Assembly (NCBI GenBank): GCA_963575745.1
Contig: CAUYUJ010021170.1
Span: 577,801-641,800, forward strand
Reading direction: 5' to 3'
Length of the DNA stretch: 64,000 nucleotides
Source: Prorocentrum cordatum
Lineage: Eukaryota > Sar > Dinophyceae > Prorocentrales > Prorocentraceae
Position 1 is the stretch's first letter. Each line of letters begins with the position of its first letter. Below are positions 1 through 10,410 of the stretch, in pieces. Both the position numbers and the translations under genes were made by a program. The notes under the pieces are model-generated. The model had not been told where the DNA came from. It did no database searches and saw only the letters and a list, made by a program, of their open reading frames with translations.

Positions 1-2
1 CC

Positions 3-580
3 CCCTCACCTAAGGAGTTCACCCCAGGCCAGTGGGTGTTTGTTTGGAGAAACCTCAGCAGGACATCATCTCCGGCAGACGCCCTGGGAAGACGCCGAGC
101 GTGCTGGACCGGGCCAGGGGTGGTCGTGCTCTGCGAGAAAGGAGGCACCGTGTGGGTGGCAGTTCGATCTCGGCTCTGGAAATGCTCGGTGGAACAGGTT
201 CGCCTGGCCAGTCCAGACGAAGAGTTCGGGATTCAGTTAGCGCAGAGCCCCCAGTGGAGGGAGCTCCTCGCTCAGGCGCAGACCCGCCGGGCCTCCGCCG
301 TCGACGTCCAGCGAGAGGGACCTCCGCCAGACGATGCCTGGGACGAGCCTGCCCGCCATGACGCGAGCGAGGCCCCCCAGGTTAAGGCTCCAGGTCCCGA
401 GACGGTCGACGAGCCCGACGAGGCTCCTGTGAACCCCTTTCCCCCCTCGGTGCTTGGGCCCCCGGGGGCCCCCCGGGTCGAGGGCCCTCGAGAGGCTCGT
501 TCAGACGCCGACTCTATCGAGGCGCGGGCCGGGAGCGAGCGCACCCGCCTGCCATCGATCGCGAAGAGACTAGTCCTCCG
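3..580 (+). pseudogene. copia integrase C-terminal region and linker
   Basis: The frame starting at base 3 reads KEFTPGQWVFVWRNL, then W-GPG-VV, TVWVAVRSRLWKC and EQVRLAS. This is the small beta-rich C-terminal part of copia integrases in dinoflagellates, where a 'PGQ-V-WR' strand and an 'RLW-C--EQ-R' strand frame the domain. After about residue 80 it becomes a Pro/Glu/Arg-rich linker without recognisable fold. The RT that should follow is in another frame (+2), so an indel lies somewhere in the low-complexity linker between about 240 and 580. The exact site cannot be placed by eye. Confidence 0.7.
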
Positions 581-583
581 GGG

Positions 584-1924
584 TTGTCTCCCGCTGAGAC
601 CCCTAGACAGGTCTCGAGTGATCAGCCCCCAGGCCTCTCGAATCCCGAGGAGGCGAGAGGGTCCTCTCCGAGTCGACCGGAGGAGGACCCAGGGCGCCTT
701 CTTTCTCCCCCTAACCCTTCTCCTTTTCAAGTGCCCGGGGCTCAGGGGTCAAGAGGCAGGCGCAGGCCCTCGCAGCCCGAGGACGTCCCAGCATGTATCA
801 GAGCTGCCAGAGCAGCTAGCAGCCCTCCCGAGGTGAAGCGAGCGAGGATGGAGCCGGGAGAGAGCGTTCCTCCTCCTCCTCCTCCTCCTCCTCCTCCTCC
901 TCCTCCTGCTGCTGCGACTGTCCCTCCTCCGGGGAACGACGACGACCCGACGGCCCCCTCCTCCTCTTCCTCTGGCCCTGGGCCGGGAGGCACGCCCGAG
1001 GGAGGTGAGGCCAGGGCCATCACCACCGGCGAGGAGCCGCGGCGCTCGGTGGCGGACCGGGTCCGCGACCTCGAGGCCGGACCCCGGGGCCCCGTCCGTG
1101 GCAGGAGCCGGTCACCACCCAGGGACCTGGCCGAGGATTTCTTCCTCCTCATCTCCTCCTCCGGCAGTGGTGGTGGGGGTGGAGTCCTGGCGATCCAGGC
1201 TTCCCAGGTCCTGGACGACTGGGCTGGACTAACTGAGGCTGACGAGAGCTCGATACCGACCTTTGCTGCCAGCCGGGGAGGCGAGGTCTCTCTCAAAAAC
1301 CTCTCCCCAGCTGAGCGCGAAAAGTTTTCGGTTTCCGACGGCAAGGAGTGGGAATCCATGATGGGCACCGGGGCCGTTGAAGTCATACCTCCATCGAAGG
1401 CGGACAAGATCCGCAAGGCCTGTCCTGAGCGTATCATTTCGAGTCGGATGGTCCGCAGGTGGAAGCCCGTCGAGGGCACGGGATCGGAGCCCATGGCCAA
1501 ATCTCGCTGGTGTGTTCACGGCCATAGAGATCCAGATTCGGGATCGCTCCAGGTGTACGCCCCCACCCCACAAACATCGAGTATCATGATGTTCGTACAG
1601 GTGCCCATGAACTTGAGCATGCTAGCAGACATCGCCGATGTCAAGAACGCCTTTTGTCAATCAGATCCCATGACCAGGACCCAGGGGTGCATTTACGTCG
1701 AGCCCTGCGAGGGCGTGAACCTCCCCCGGGGCTCTTTGATACTGCTCAAGGTGAATGTTTACGGCCTGGACGATGCCCCTGTCGCCTGGCGGAAGACAGT
1801 GATCAAGTTTCTTGAGCAGCTGGGTTTCTGTAGGAGTCTGTTGGAGCCGTGCTGGTGGGTGCGTTACGGTGACAAGGGTGATATTCTGAATATGATATTG
1901 CTCGAGGTAGACGATTTCTTCATA
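584..1924 (+). pseudogene. copia reverse transcriptase, N-terminal two thirds
   Basis: A linker with a 13-proline run (TCC microsatellite at 862-910) leads into the RT (RVT_2 type). Visible RT blocks: EWESMMGTGAVEVI, KSRWCVHGHRDPD, LADIADVKNAF (first catalytic Asp codon 1637-1639), LLKVNVYGLDDAPVAW, and the catalytic LLEVDDFF at 1901-1921, the copia counterpart of YVDD. Three codons after VDD the frame meets TGA (1925-1927). The same frame continues as RT thumb and RNase H, so the stop is a point lesion or a recoded codon rather than the natural end. Function: copying element RNA into DNA in a virus-like particle. Confidence 0.85.
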
Positions 1925-1927
1925 TGA

Positions 1928-3171
1928 AGTTCCTCGTCTGCTTCCCGGGCCTGGTTCCGTCAGCAACTGGAGAGTCGGATCAAGTTCGGCAAGTATCGGG
2001 ACTGTCACTCTGGGCCCGTGGAGTTCGCGGGGCGCAGGGTAGTCATTGGGCCTCAGAAGGCCACGCTGGACATGGAAAAATACATCCTCGAAGAAATCAA
2101 GCCCCTGTCCATGAATAAGGGCCGTCTGTCCAACAAGAACTCCTCCCTGGACCAGTCCGAGTTCCGGGCCCTGCGTTCCTTGGTGTACAAGTTTAACTGG
2201 GTGGGCAGGGAGACTCGTCCGGAGGCCGCTGGAGTCTCGTCCATCCTGGCCAGTCGTCTTCGAGCCGCGACTACTGGTGACGTGGCGCTCGCCAACAAGT
2301 TGGCAAGACATCTGAGGGCTACGGCCTCGAGAGGCCTGACCGTGTGGAAGCTGGACCCGAGTCAGATGGCATTCGTCACCTTCTCCGACGCGGGTGGCGT
2401 AGGCGCGTTCGACGGGTTGGTGGATGATCGTGGTTTGCCCGAGGACCCGACCCAAGGGACCTGGATGGTGTGTGCGACATACAAAAGCATCATCGAGAAT
2501 CGGTCAGTGCGAGCCTCAGTCCTAGGGTGGCGCAGTTCCAAGCTCCGCCGCAAAGTCCCATCCACGTTGGCCGGTGAGACACAGGCACTAGCAGCAACCG
2601 TCTCAGAGGTCGAGTATCTCCAAATTTTGTACCGTGATATAATTGTCCGAGACGTGGACATCAGCGATCATCATAGAGGTGCAAGCCCGTTTACCACTGT
2701 TCTTCGGAGCAACTGTCGTCTCGGGACTCGCGAGCCCCAGGTTCACGTGGTGGACGCCAAGAGTATATACGACACTATGTTGAAAGAGGGCAATGCGAGC
2801 GCTCGGGACCGCCGCACTGCTATAGATTTGGCTATTATCTGTGAATCTCTCGAGCGAGCCCGTGGTCATGTGAGATGGATCCCGCACGGACGCATGCCGG
2901 TGGACACCCTCACAAAAGATGATGTCACGAAGGCCAATGCAGCTCTCTTCGATTTGATGGTGAGCGGCCGACTCGTCCTGGTGGACGAAGGCGAGGAGGT
3001 CGAGCACCGCAGGAAGACTCCAGGTCTCAAGAGCAGGACACAGGCGGCCTCCAGAAAGTCCTGGACGGCGAGTTCATCACCTGGCACGAGTTCCTGGCCC
3101 GGGATGGTGGTGGTGGTGGTGGTGGTTCTCCTTCCTCCTCTCCCGTCCTTCTGCCATCCGACCCTTTCCAA
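1928..3171 (+). pseudogene. copia RT thumb and RNase H, same frame after TGA
   Basis: The frame continues with ESRIKFGKYRD and EFAGRRV (thumb), then FRALRSLVYKFNWVGRETRP, ending in a type I RNase H. The four RNase H acids are all present: Asp in VTFSDAGG (codon 2387-2389), Glu in LAGETQAL (2576-2578), Asp in HVVDAKS (2753-2755) and Asp in MPVDTLTK (2903-2905). Copia proteins normally end soon after this last motif. Here the open frame stops at TGA 3176-3178, which belongs to the inverted end of the neighbouring element, so the last residues are foreign. Intact catalytic residues suggest that the copy is recent. Confidence 0.85.
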
Positions 3172-3372
3172 TACTTGAATCGCCGCCCTGTTTGCTAAGC
3201 GTTTAGGGTGGTTGCAGGAGGTTAGGGTGTGTTTAGCGAAACTGTTTACGGGAGGTTCCGTGGGGAGGATACTAAACAGTTTACCGCGCTTCCGGAAACA
3301 CTTTATCCTAAACGCCTAAAGTGTTTAGCCCTCCGCTCGTAAACACTTTAGCGCTTGCCGTAAACTGTTTCG
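3172..3372 (+). repeat. left inverted end and subterminal repeats
   Basis: The 37-bp end (3172-3208) is followed by clustered words: GTGTTTAGCG, ACTAAACAGTTTAC, a 10-bp inverted pair AAACACTTTA (3296-3305) and TAAAGTGTTT (3317-3326), then TAAACACTTTAGC (3340-3352), CGTAAAC (3359-3365) and GTTTCG (3367-3372). Such clusters are where DNA transposases usually bind. Two telomere-like words (GTTTAGGG, GGTTAGGG) are single, not tandem. Confidence 0.6.
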
Positions 3373-4218
3373 CCAGACCCCAAACAGCAAATTTCAAGAT
3401 GGCGATATCATGGTTTTCATCTTGGGATTTCGAAAACCGAAGAAGCGGAGGAGGGGGGAGGCGGCCTTGGACGAGAGGGCGAGCATAGCGGATTGAGTCC
3501 AGGGAGAACGGAAATCGACTTCTGCGGGCGCCGAAGGGCAGGAATGAAAGAGCCAGGTGACGTCACTCGCACCGTCTTGGGGGCCCGTCTCGGGGCCACA
3601 TCGGAAACCGTTCGGGCCGTCCACAATTCGCGAAACGCTACCCCAGCAAGGCGCCCTCAATAGCAAGGGGGCGCGGAAATGGCACAAGCCCAGGGAATAA
3701 GGAGGAGGGGGGGCGGAGTGGCAAGGGGGAGGGAGGGGATGTCTCGAGGGCAAGGGTTTCCAGTCAAACATGGCGTTGGAAAACAATGGCGAGCCTCTCC
3801 ATAGACATCCTGGGGGGAGGAGGAGGAGGAGGGAGGAGGAGGAGAGGAGGAGGAGAGGAGAAGGAGGAGGAGGAGAAGGAGGAGGAGGAGGAGGGGGAGG
3901 AGGAGGAGAGAGGAGGAGGAGGAAAGGAGGACACCCTCGCGCGCCAGCCAGTGCACGGCCTGCAGCTCGCGGCGCCCTCGCGCCAAGAGAAAGTGAGAGA
4001 GAGACCTCGCCTGCTTGATATCTCCTATCCTCATCCGTATCCTCATCCCTCGTCGTCGTCGTCGCCGTCGTCGTCGTCCTCCTCCTCCTCCTCCTTCTCC
4101 TCCTCCTCCTCCTCCTCCTCCTCCTCCTCCTCCTCCTCCTCCTCCTCCTCCTCCTCCTCCTCCTCCTCCTCCTCACCCTCCTTCTTCTCCTCGTGCCCCC
4201 ATCGCCCAATCCATCTCC
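3373..4218. other. spacer with TCC/GGA microsatellites
   Basis: No gene seen. It holds a GA-rich block (about 3810-3930) and a long TCC repeat (about 4078-4174). Open frames here are simple-repeat translations. It lies downstream of the 4219-6138 gene and would hold its 3' UTR. Confidence 0.6.
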
Positions 4219-6138
4219 CTAAGGAGGTGCTGCCCTCTGCCTGAGCTTAGGGGCGAAAATCACGGTGCTCTCGCACCCCACTGCAGCACGTGAGTACAGG
4301 CAAGGCTCGATAATGAAACGTGTGTGAAACATGTCAGGGGCCTCACGCACAATGCACCTGGCATGGCCATCGTCGAACGACGTCGTCTGCCACAGAGACA
4401 AGCACGTGAAGAGCACTCCGTCCACGCTGGCGTGGAAACACACCTGCCCGAACCGAATGCCGCCCTCGTGGTGCAGAGCGACCACGTCGCTCATCAACAC
4501 TGCCCGCCCCCCGCAATGCACGGAGCGCGAGGTCAGAACCTCAGCTGCACAATCTAAGTTAAACGCGCTTTCGATTGCCCTTCGCAGCTTCTGGCTGGGG
4601 GGATGCGGCGCGAGCATATCTGCATTGAACAGCAAATGCTTCTCCAAATCGAAAAGGTGCTGAACTGTAATCTCAGCCATCAACCCAAACTCGTAACCGA
4701 CCGTGTTCCTGCGAGGAGCGATCATAGTTTTAGCCACTCGGTGTTTGCGCTCCATCAAGAAGCAGGACAGCAACATCCCGTGGTTCAACAATTGGCGGGG
4801 GAGATGCAATATCCAGTGGTCCTTCGGTTTAAAGAGGGACAACCCATATACGGCCCTGAGGCGGCCAAGGTGCTCCACTATGGCCACCCCCAGGTCGGTC
4901 GGGGAAACCAGACCGCGATTCACGATCGACAACATTCCGAGAACGCGGCAGAGGGCGCGGCAGCATTCGGCCTCTGCTAGGCAGACGCCAGTTGGCACCA
5001 CGTGGTCCTTCACGCACTGCTCGAGGGCTGGCGCCAAGCTGATTGACTGAGACGCGCTCCCGCTCAGGTGGCCAGCGTGGAAACACTCCCTGCCGCTGGC
5101 ATACCCCCTCGGCCACTCCCACCCCTTGAGGAACTGGTGGATCTGCTTGGGGCCCATGTTGCGGTCCTTCAGGCGAGTGGTGAACTCGGTCACCTCCCGC
5201 TGCCAGAGCCCGCCCACGACGTAGCAGTGCATCCAGTCCCAAGCGCCTATGACAGCTAGATCTATTGCCAAATGGTCATATTGCAACAGGCCGTCCTCGT
5301 TGTAGGCAAAACCCATCAAGGTCTCGGCCTTCTCGAGCTCGCCCTTGGTGGTGGTCGCCTTGAGATGCCGTAGGTGCAGCTGTATCTCGCGTATCGACTC
5401 CCGTGTGTGAAGCATGAATTTTGACACGTCGATCTCGTCCACTGGCACGTGAAAGCCAGTTGGATCTGGAAGCAGATTCGAATGCCTATCCACAATGTTA
5501 GCGCACAGGAAGCAGGGCTTGATGCCCGTGGCGCCCTTGCACTCTGTCACGTACTTGTGGGCCCTCTCGTCCTGTATCATGATCTTCACGTCGCCGTGAA
5601 CGAGGACGGGGGCGCCGTCGATCATGAGCGTCACGCCGCGGCGCAAGTCAGGTGCACCAGGGGAGCCCATGAACAGCTGGAGGCAGCGCTTCATCATGGC
5701 CGAGAGCCCCGCCGATACCCTGTCGCACTCGGAGCTTCGAACACAGCATATCGCATTCCAGCACAGCTCATTGGATAGCCCAGGGAATCCGATCTCCTTA
5801 AGCGACCAATATATGGCCTGGACCTTCCGAAGGTTCCTGTCCGAGGGCACGTTCCCTAGCACCACTTCGTCCGAGTAGACGATGACGCTAATTCGGCCAG
5901 AGGATCGGCGCACCGTCTCAAGAAACATGCTCTTGAATGCTGACGAGACTTTGCACGCGCACTCGATGAACGCAAGCGGATGTTGCAGCCATGCGTGCAC
6001 GGGCCCATCATCTTCCATGTCAAAGGTGTGGCGTTGCAGGAGCGGGCCGAAGCTGGACCCCTGCGTCGCGATCTTATTTCGACGCCTCCTCTGGGTGGAG
6101 GCGCTGAAGCATGGGGGCAAACCTTCAGCATTCACCAC
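4219..6138 (-). CDS. large DWMHC-motif protein, candidate transposase
   Basis: Uninterrupted 639-codon frame, stop at 4219-4221. The frame begins at GTG 6138; the first ATG is at 6018 (MEDDGPVHAW), and homology-like sequence extends upstream of it, so a 5' exon is likely missing. Blocks in order: HAWLQHPLAFIECACKVSSAF; SVIVYSDEVVLGN then RKVQAIYWSLKEIG (about residues 84-115); LRRGVTLMIDGAPVLVHGDV; CKGATGIKPCFLCANIVD with a Cys pair; GAWDWMHCYVVGGLWQ (about 300); and SCFLMERKHRVAKTM late in the protein. I recall the 'YSDEV-GN...IYWS...CK...CFLC...DWMHC' pattern from a multicopy family in dinoflagellate gene models. The layout resembles KDZ/Plavaka-type transposases (S-D...; D-xx-H before a helix; late R/K-H motif). 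Function is inference; no catalytic triad was proven. Confidence 0.75.
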   Translation of the reverse strand: MVNAEGLPPCFSASTQRRRRNKIATQGSSFGPLLQRHTFDMEDDGPVHAWLQHPLAFIECACKVSSAFKSMFLETVRRSSGRISVIVYSDEVVLGNVPSDRNLRKVQAIYWSLKEIGFPGLSNELCWNAICCVRSSECDRVSAGLSAMMKRCLQLFMGSPGAPDLRRGVTLMIDGAPVLVHGDVKIMIQDERAHKYVTECKGATGIKPCFLCANIVDRHSNLLPDPTGFHVPVDEIDVSKFMLHTRESIREIQLHLRHLKATTTKGELEKAETLMGFAYNEDGLLQYDHLAIDLAVIGAWDWMHCYVVGGLWQREVTEFTTRLKDRNMGPKQIHQFLKGWEWPRGYASGRECFHAGHLSGSASQSISLAPALEQCVKDHVVPTGVCLAEAECCRALCRVLGMLSIVNRGLVSPTDLGVAIVEHLGRLRAVYGLSLFKPKDHWILHLPRQLLNHGMLLSCFLMERKHRVAKTMIAPRRNTVGYEFGLMAEITVQHLFDLEKHLLFNADMLAPHPPSQKLRRAIESAFNLDCAAEVLTSRSVHCGGRAVLMSDVVALHHEGGIRFGQVCFHASVDGVLFTCLSLWQTTSFDDGHARCIVREAPDMFHTRFIIEPCLYSRAAVGCESTVIFAPKLRQRAAPP

Positions 6139-7030
6139 TGGGTTACGTGCGAACGCTTGCCGAACGTGCTAAGTGTTGGCCTCTTGGTGTCGGGCATGGC
6201 TGCCCTGCTTGAGCCTGGAATGGCTGCGGACGGGACGAGACGGCCCTCCCGCGCAGGTGCCGTGGACCTTGCTGGTAAAGCAGCACACGCACTGCACCAT
6301 CTGACCCGCGCCCCGTGCATTGCACCCCCAGCTTGCACCGCATATATTGCGCCCCGATCTAGCAAGTTTGTGTTGTAAACTTGGTTTGGCTTAAGTTTGG
6401 TGTGTAAACTTGGTGTGCCTTTCCGCATCCAGATCTCTCCCCGTAGATTGCACCACATAGGCTGCGCCACATAGATTGCACCACATAGGCTACACCACAT
6501 AGGCTCCACGTAGATTGCACCACATATGGCACGAGCTAGCCTGCACCACGTAGCCTGCACCCCTCAGCTTGCATCGCATAGTTTGCACCCTCCTCCCCAT
6601 CCTCCTGCCCCTCATATTTCTCCTCATCCTCGGTTCGCTCGGGGTCTCGAGGGCTGGCCGCGGGCGGGCGCCCCCTCTGGCGACGGGCCCCAGGGCATGA
6701 GGAGGAGGACCTGGATGATGATTTCATCATCGAGCATCCGTAAGAGCGTGCACGACAATAGTTGGCGCCGTCCCACATGCGCGCAGATGCCAAACCCCAA
6801 TGCATATACATGCGCACGCTATCGGCCTCGGATGCACCGAGTCCCTTAAGAGCTGCACGTTGCTAAGCTGTCGTTGCAAACAGCCGCCTCCGAGGAGGAG
6901 GATGAGGAGGGAGGGGGGAGGGAGGAACAGGAAAGATGGGGATAGTTGAGAAGGGGACAGATGGAGAAGGGGGAGGGGTGAGGATTCTTCAGGAGGAGGC
7001 AGGGGAGATGAGGGAGGTATGACAGCCGAT
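6139..7030. repeat. spacer with GCACCACATAG minisatellite and GA-rich tract
   Basis: About 6310-6590 carries a degenerate 12-16-bp repeat of the form 'ttGCACCACATAGg'. The reverse-complement form (GTGGTGCAAGC) recurs at 23620-23720 and 26355-26480. About 6880-7015 is GA-rich. Upstream of 6138 (minus sense) the sequence reads TKRPTLSTFGKRS before a stop; this may be part of a 5' exon of the 4219-6138 gene, but no splice site was fixed. Confidence 0.5.
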
Positions 7031-8770
7031 CTACTCTGCACTCAGCCGCCCCCAAGCCTCGGAGGCTACGCGGTAGGCTTCCTTTGCCATCTCTGTGATG
7101 GCATTCCCCTTGACGCCTTGCTGGGTTGCCCTGGACTTAGCCAGGCCGTAGGCCCAGCTGGCAAAAACGTTGCGGCTCCGCCCAGCCACCGACGATTTCA
7201 GAAGGATATCGGAGATATCAACCGTGACCTTGCCTTTCGTGATCTTGCCTACGTTGGCGCTCAGCTTCTTAGCGGCCTTGGGGGTCTGCTTCACCGAGGC
7301 CGCGGCCTTCGCCGCGCCTGGTTTGCCCGAGGCGCCCGCGGCCGCGGCGCCGACCGTGCCTCGGCCGCGGCCGCGGCCGCGTCCACCCCCACGCCCGCGG
7401 CCAGCCGTGGGCGCCGCATCCTTCGGGGCGAGGTGGCTCCCAAGTGCCTTCGCTGCCTGAGCCATGGCATGCACCAGCCCTGGCGCAGCCTGCTGGCCGC
7501 CCCCCGCAGAGGCGTCGGGGAGAGGCGCGGGTGGAGCCTCAGGCGGCATCGGGGCGGCCTGGCATGCGACGATTGTTGTTGCCCCAGCGATTGGCATTGG
7601 TGAGGCTGCCTCCGATGTGGTCACAGAAGCGCTCGTCTGCTGGCTGCCCTGGGAGTCGACGAGCGACGCAGGCGAGGCGTCGCGCCCAATCGGGAGCGTG
7701 TCAGCGCTGAGGGTACCAGGGCTACTATCCCTCCTGCGCGCTGCCCCCTTCGGCGCCGCCGTGTTCAGCATAGTCAGGTTCGCCTCGTTAAGCGTGTGCG
7801 CGTGTGTGTTACCGCCTTGCATCGACTGGAACATCATCCCGAACTGCATAAATGCATTCATCATGCCCTCCACGTCCATGCCGCGCTGGGGCGCCGAACC
7901 CCCGAAGGGCGCCGAACCCCTGCTCACGCGGGAAAGGGCGGGAACGATCTGGCCTCCAGCGTGGCCGACGGCATGGCACCTCCTGAGGGAATTGTGAGAG
8001 CCACGGTACCCGAGGTTCTCGTCGTGCATGTCAAGGAGTTGCTTGGTGATCTCGGCGGGGGGCTCCACTGCGGGCCCGTTAACGCACGCGAAGTCGAGCA
8101 CGGCTTGCGGCAGGCCCGCTGGAGTAGCAGGGTAACATTTCTGGTGGTCGAAGGGCCGCCTCGTCGAGCTGTCCAACCCCTTGACAAGGGAGCGGATCGT
8201 GCCCATGTGGCCCCTCATCTCGTTGGCGCTCATCGTCGTGCCTGCGGGGACGCCGACGATCAAGATGATCCCGAATGCGCGCTTGAGCAAGCCGTTGCCT
8301 GGGCACACAAGCCCGACGCGGTACAGCCTCTGAGCAATCACCTGCAGCTTGGGCGGCACAGTAATGTCGGGGTTCTGGATGACGTCCCAGTCGTTGGCGG
8401 TGAGGAACATGTGAATGTGATCGCACTTCTGCTAAACACGCACAACTCCGCTGTTCCTGCCAACTTTGTTCGTCTCGATGGCGTTGGCGAGGGCAGACGC
8501 CAACATCACCTTCTGATCCTCGGTCCACGGACCCGCGGCGACCTCCTGGGGCACTTCTGTGGCCACCTCCACAGAGACGTCCGCGGTGGCCTTCACGGCT
8601 ACCTGCAGGGCGTGCGCTTGGTCTTGCAGCAAGCTCGCCTTGGGGATCCCAGCGGCCACCTGGGCGTTGATGAAGGCCACCCGTTGGCGCACCATCTGCA
8701 CGAGGGTTGCGGCCACCGGCGGCGACGCCATCGGGTCGCAAGAGCACGAGTCTGGGGCGAAGCAAGCCAA
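7031..8770 (-). pseudogene. dinoflagellate multicopy family protein, split by in-frame TAG
   Basis: One frame runs from ATG 8770 to TAG 7031-7033 and is broken once, by TAG at 8432-8434. Part 1 (8770-8435, 112 codons) is helical and Ala/Val-rich. Part 2 resumes as QKCDHIHMFLTANDWDVI..., followed by KLQVIAQRLYRVGL and CPGNGLLKRAFGIILI. That 'QKC...FLT--DW...' block marks a family I recall from dinoflagellate gene sets. Mid-protein comes CYPATPAGLPQAVLDFACVN and LGYRGSHNSLRR. The C-terminal half is Ala/Pro-rich, then a basic RGRGGGRGRGRGRG tract (RGG-like, nucleic-acid-binding type) and a Lys-rich tail. The TAG is a single lesion or an intron I could not place. Co-oriented with both neighbours. 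No biochemical role is known to me. Confidence 0.65.
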
Positions 8771-9296
8771 ACGACGAGACCCTGGCAGCCAAAAACGGCT
8801 ACGGGTGATGGTGGTGATGATTTGATGGCGAGGATGCTAGCGCGCCTTGCTGTTGCTTGTGGATGCAATGAGTCTCGGTAAGGATGCAAGCCCCTTGGGC
8901 GCCCAAGTCGAAGCTGTAATGACGCATGGTTCATGGCACATATGCTTGGTAAGGGTGGAAGCCCATGGGGGCGATACATGTTTGTTAACGGGCGTCCTTA
9001 GGGTATGTGAAGAGGCCCAACGCCAACCGTCATTATCTTAAACATAATGACCCTCATCATCCACCTCCTCCGCCTCCTCCTCCTCCTCGTACTCCCCCTT
9101 CTCATGCTCCCCCTCCTCCTCCCCCTCCTCCTCATCATCCTCCTCCGCCTCATCCTCCGCCTCCTCCTCCTCATCATCATCATCCTCATCAGCATCATCC
9201 TCATCCTCATCATTCTCCTCCTCCTCCTCCATATCCTCCTCCTCCTCCTACTCTTCCTCATCATCCACCACCTCCTCCTCCTCAGCATCATCATCG

Positions 9297-9348
<52 letters not shown>

Positions 9349-9484
9349 AATCAGCATCATCCCTCTCCCTGCACATGTCCCATCTCCCCCAAACAACCCC
9401 CAGTGTTCCGTACTGATGTGTGTGGGGGGGGCTTCGGGGAGCATCCAAGGATGCTCGAGCTGGACACCGCAGGGGGAGTAGAGG
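8771..9484. repeat. spacer dominated by TCC and ATC microsatellites
   Basis: About 9055-9250 is a TCC/TCA-rich tract and 9285-9350 a nearly pure CAT repeat. The flanks show no gene. Frames through it encode poly-Pro/His/Met and are artefacts. Confidence 0.8.
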
Positions 9485-9900
9485 GAGTGTGAGCTCGACC
9501 CCCAGGGGAGTCGAGCGCAATTGAGCTCGACCCCCAGGGGAGTCGAGCGCATTTGAGCTCGACCCCCAGGGGAGTCGAGCGCATCTGATCAGGTGAGCTC
9601 GACCCCCAGGGGAGTCGAGCACAATTGAGCTCGACCCCCAGGGGAGTCGAGCGCAATTGAGCTCGACCCCCAGGAGAGGTGAGCGCATCTGCTCAGATGC
9701 GCTCGACGCCCCTGGGGGTCGAGCACAATTGAGCTCGACTCCCCTGGGGGTCGAGCTCAATTGCGCTCGCCTCCCCTGGGGGTCGAGCTCACCTGATCAG
9801 ATGCGCTCGACTCCCCTGGGGGTCGAGCTCAAATGCGCTCGACTCCCCTGGGGGTCGAGCTCAAATGCGCTCGACCCCCCTGGGGGTCGAGCTCACACCT
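9485..9900. repeat. about 412-bp palindrome of 32-bp repeat units
   Basis: Six units of the type GAGCTCGACCCCCAGGGG + AGTCGAGCGCAATT run from 9485 to 9690, then the same array in reverse complement to about 9898. The centre is at 9692/9693, between GAGCGCATCTG (9681-9691) and CAGATGCGCTC (9694-9704). The arms match in order, including an odd spacer (CTGATCAGGTGAGCTC) after three units on both sides. Each unit is itself palindromic (CTCGAC...GTCGAG). Confidence 0.92.
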
Positions 9901-10410
9901 TCCTAGATGCTCTCAGGGTTGAGTTCGGGGACCCCCATGATGGCTCCCGTATGTTTTTCGAGACCCGCATGCGCCAACGAGGACCTCCAAGGGATCCCAA
10001 GATCGCATCATCTCCGATCCTTTCATTGCTTCCCCGCGACCCCCCTTCCGCCTCGTCATGCCCCCTCATCGGCACGGTTGGGGTCTCGGGTCTGCCTCAG
10101 GCGGGACCCCCCCCACGCCTCCTTGGCGCCACGGCTGGACTCGACCCGAGCAGCAGACACATGCCGTACACACATTTTCGCCTAGACCGCTAGAGTGAGG
10201 TGCGTATAGGTTCTAGCGCCAGTGCGCGGATGTCTTGCCAAGCTTGAGCACATCATATCTAGGTGAGGCCGAGCGGAGCGCTAAGGAGTATGCGTGCATA
10301 CCCCTTCCCACATGCGCGTGCAGCGGCACGTGCTACTATATCGAACAACAAAATTGCACACTGGCGCAGCCGAGGGGCGATATGTACACATGAGTCCGCA
10401 CGTGCGTTCA
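9901..10410. other. no gene seen
   Basis: GC-rich sequence without coding blocks I recognise. It follows, in minus sense, the stop codon of the gene ending at 10411 and should include its 3' UTR. Confidence 0.5.

Larger units (their letters stand above)
1..3171 (+). mobile_element. Ty1/copia-type LTR retrotransposon, 3' part of pol
   Basis: The window opens inside a copia-type polyprotein and runs through integrase tail, reverse transcriptase and RNase H in the order typical of Ty1/copia (integrase before RT). The 5' LTR, gag, protease and integrase core lie outside the window. The reading frame changes between integrase tail and RT, and an in-frame TGA at 1925-1927 splits the RT, so this copy is not autonomous unless recoding occurs. 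Downstream the frame runs into the inverted end of another element at 3172, so the true 3' end and LTR are not adjacent; they may lie after 16299. Confidence 0.88.

Noticed and set aside
3201-3236. TTTAGGG-like telomere words
   Set aside because: Two single, non-tandem words within the subterminal TTTAG cluster.
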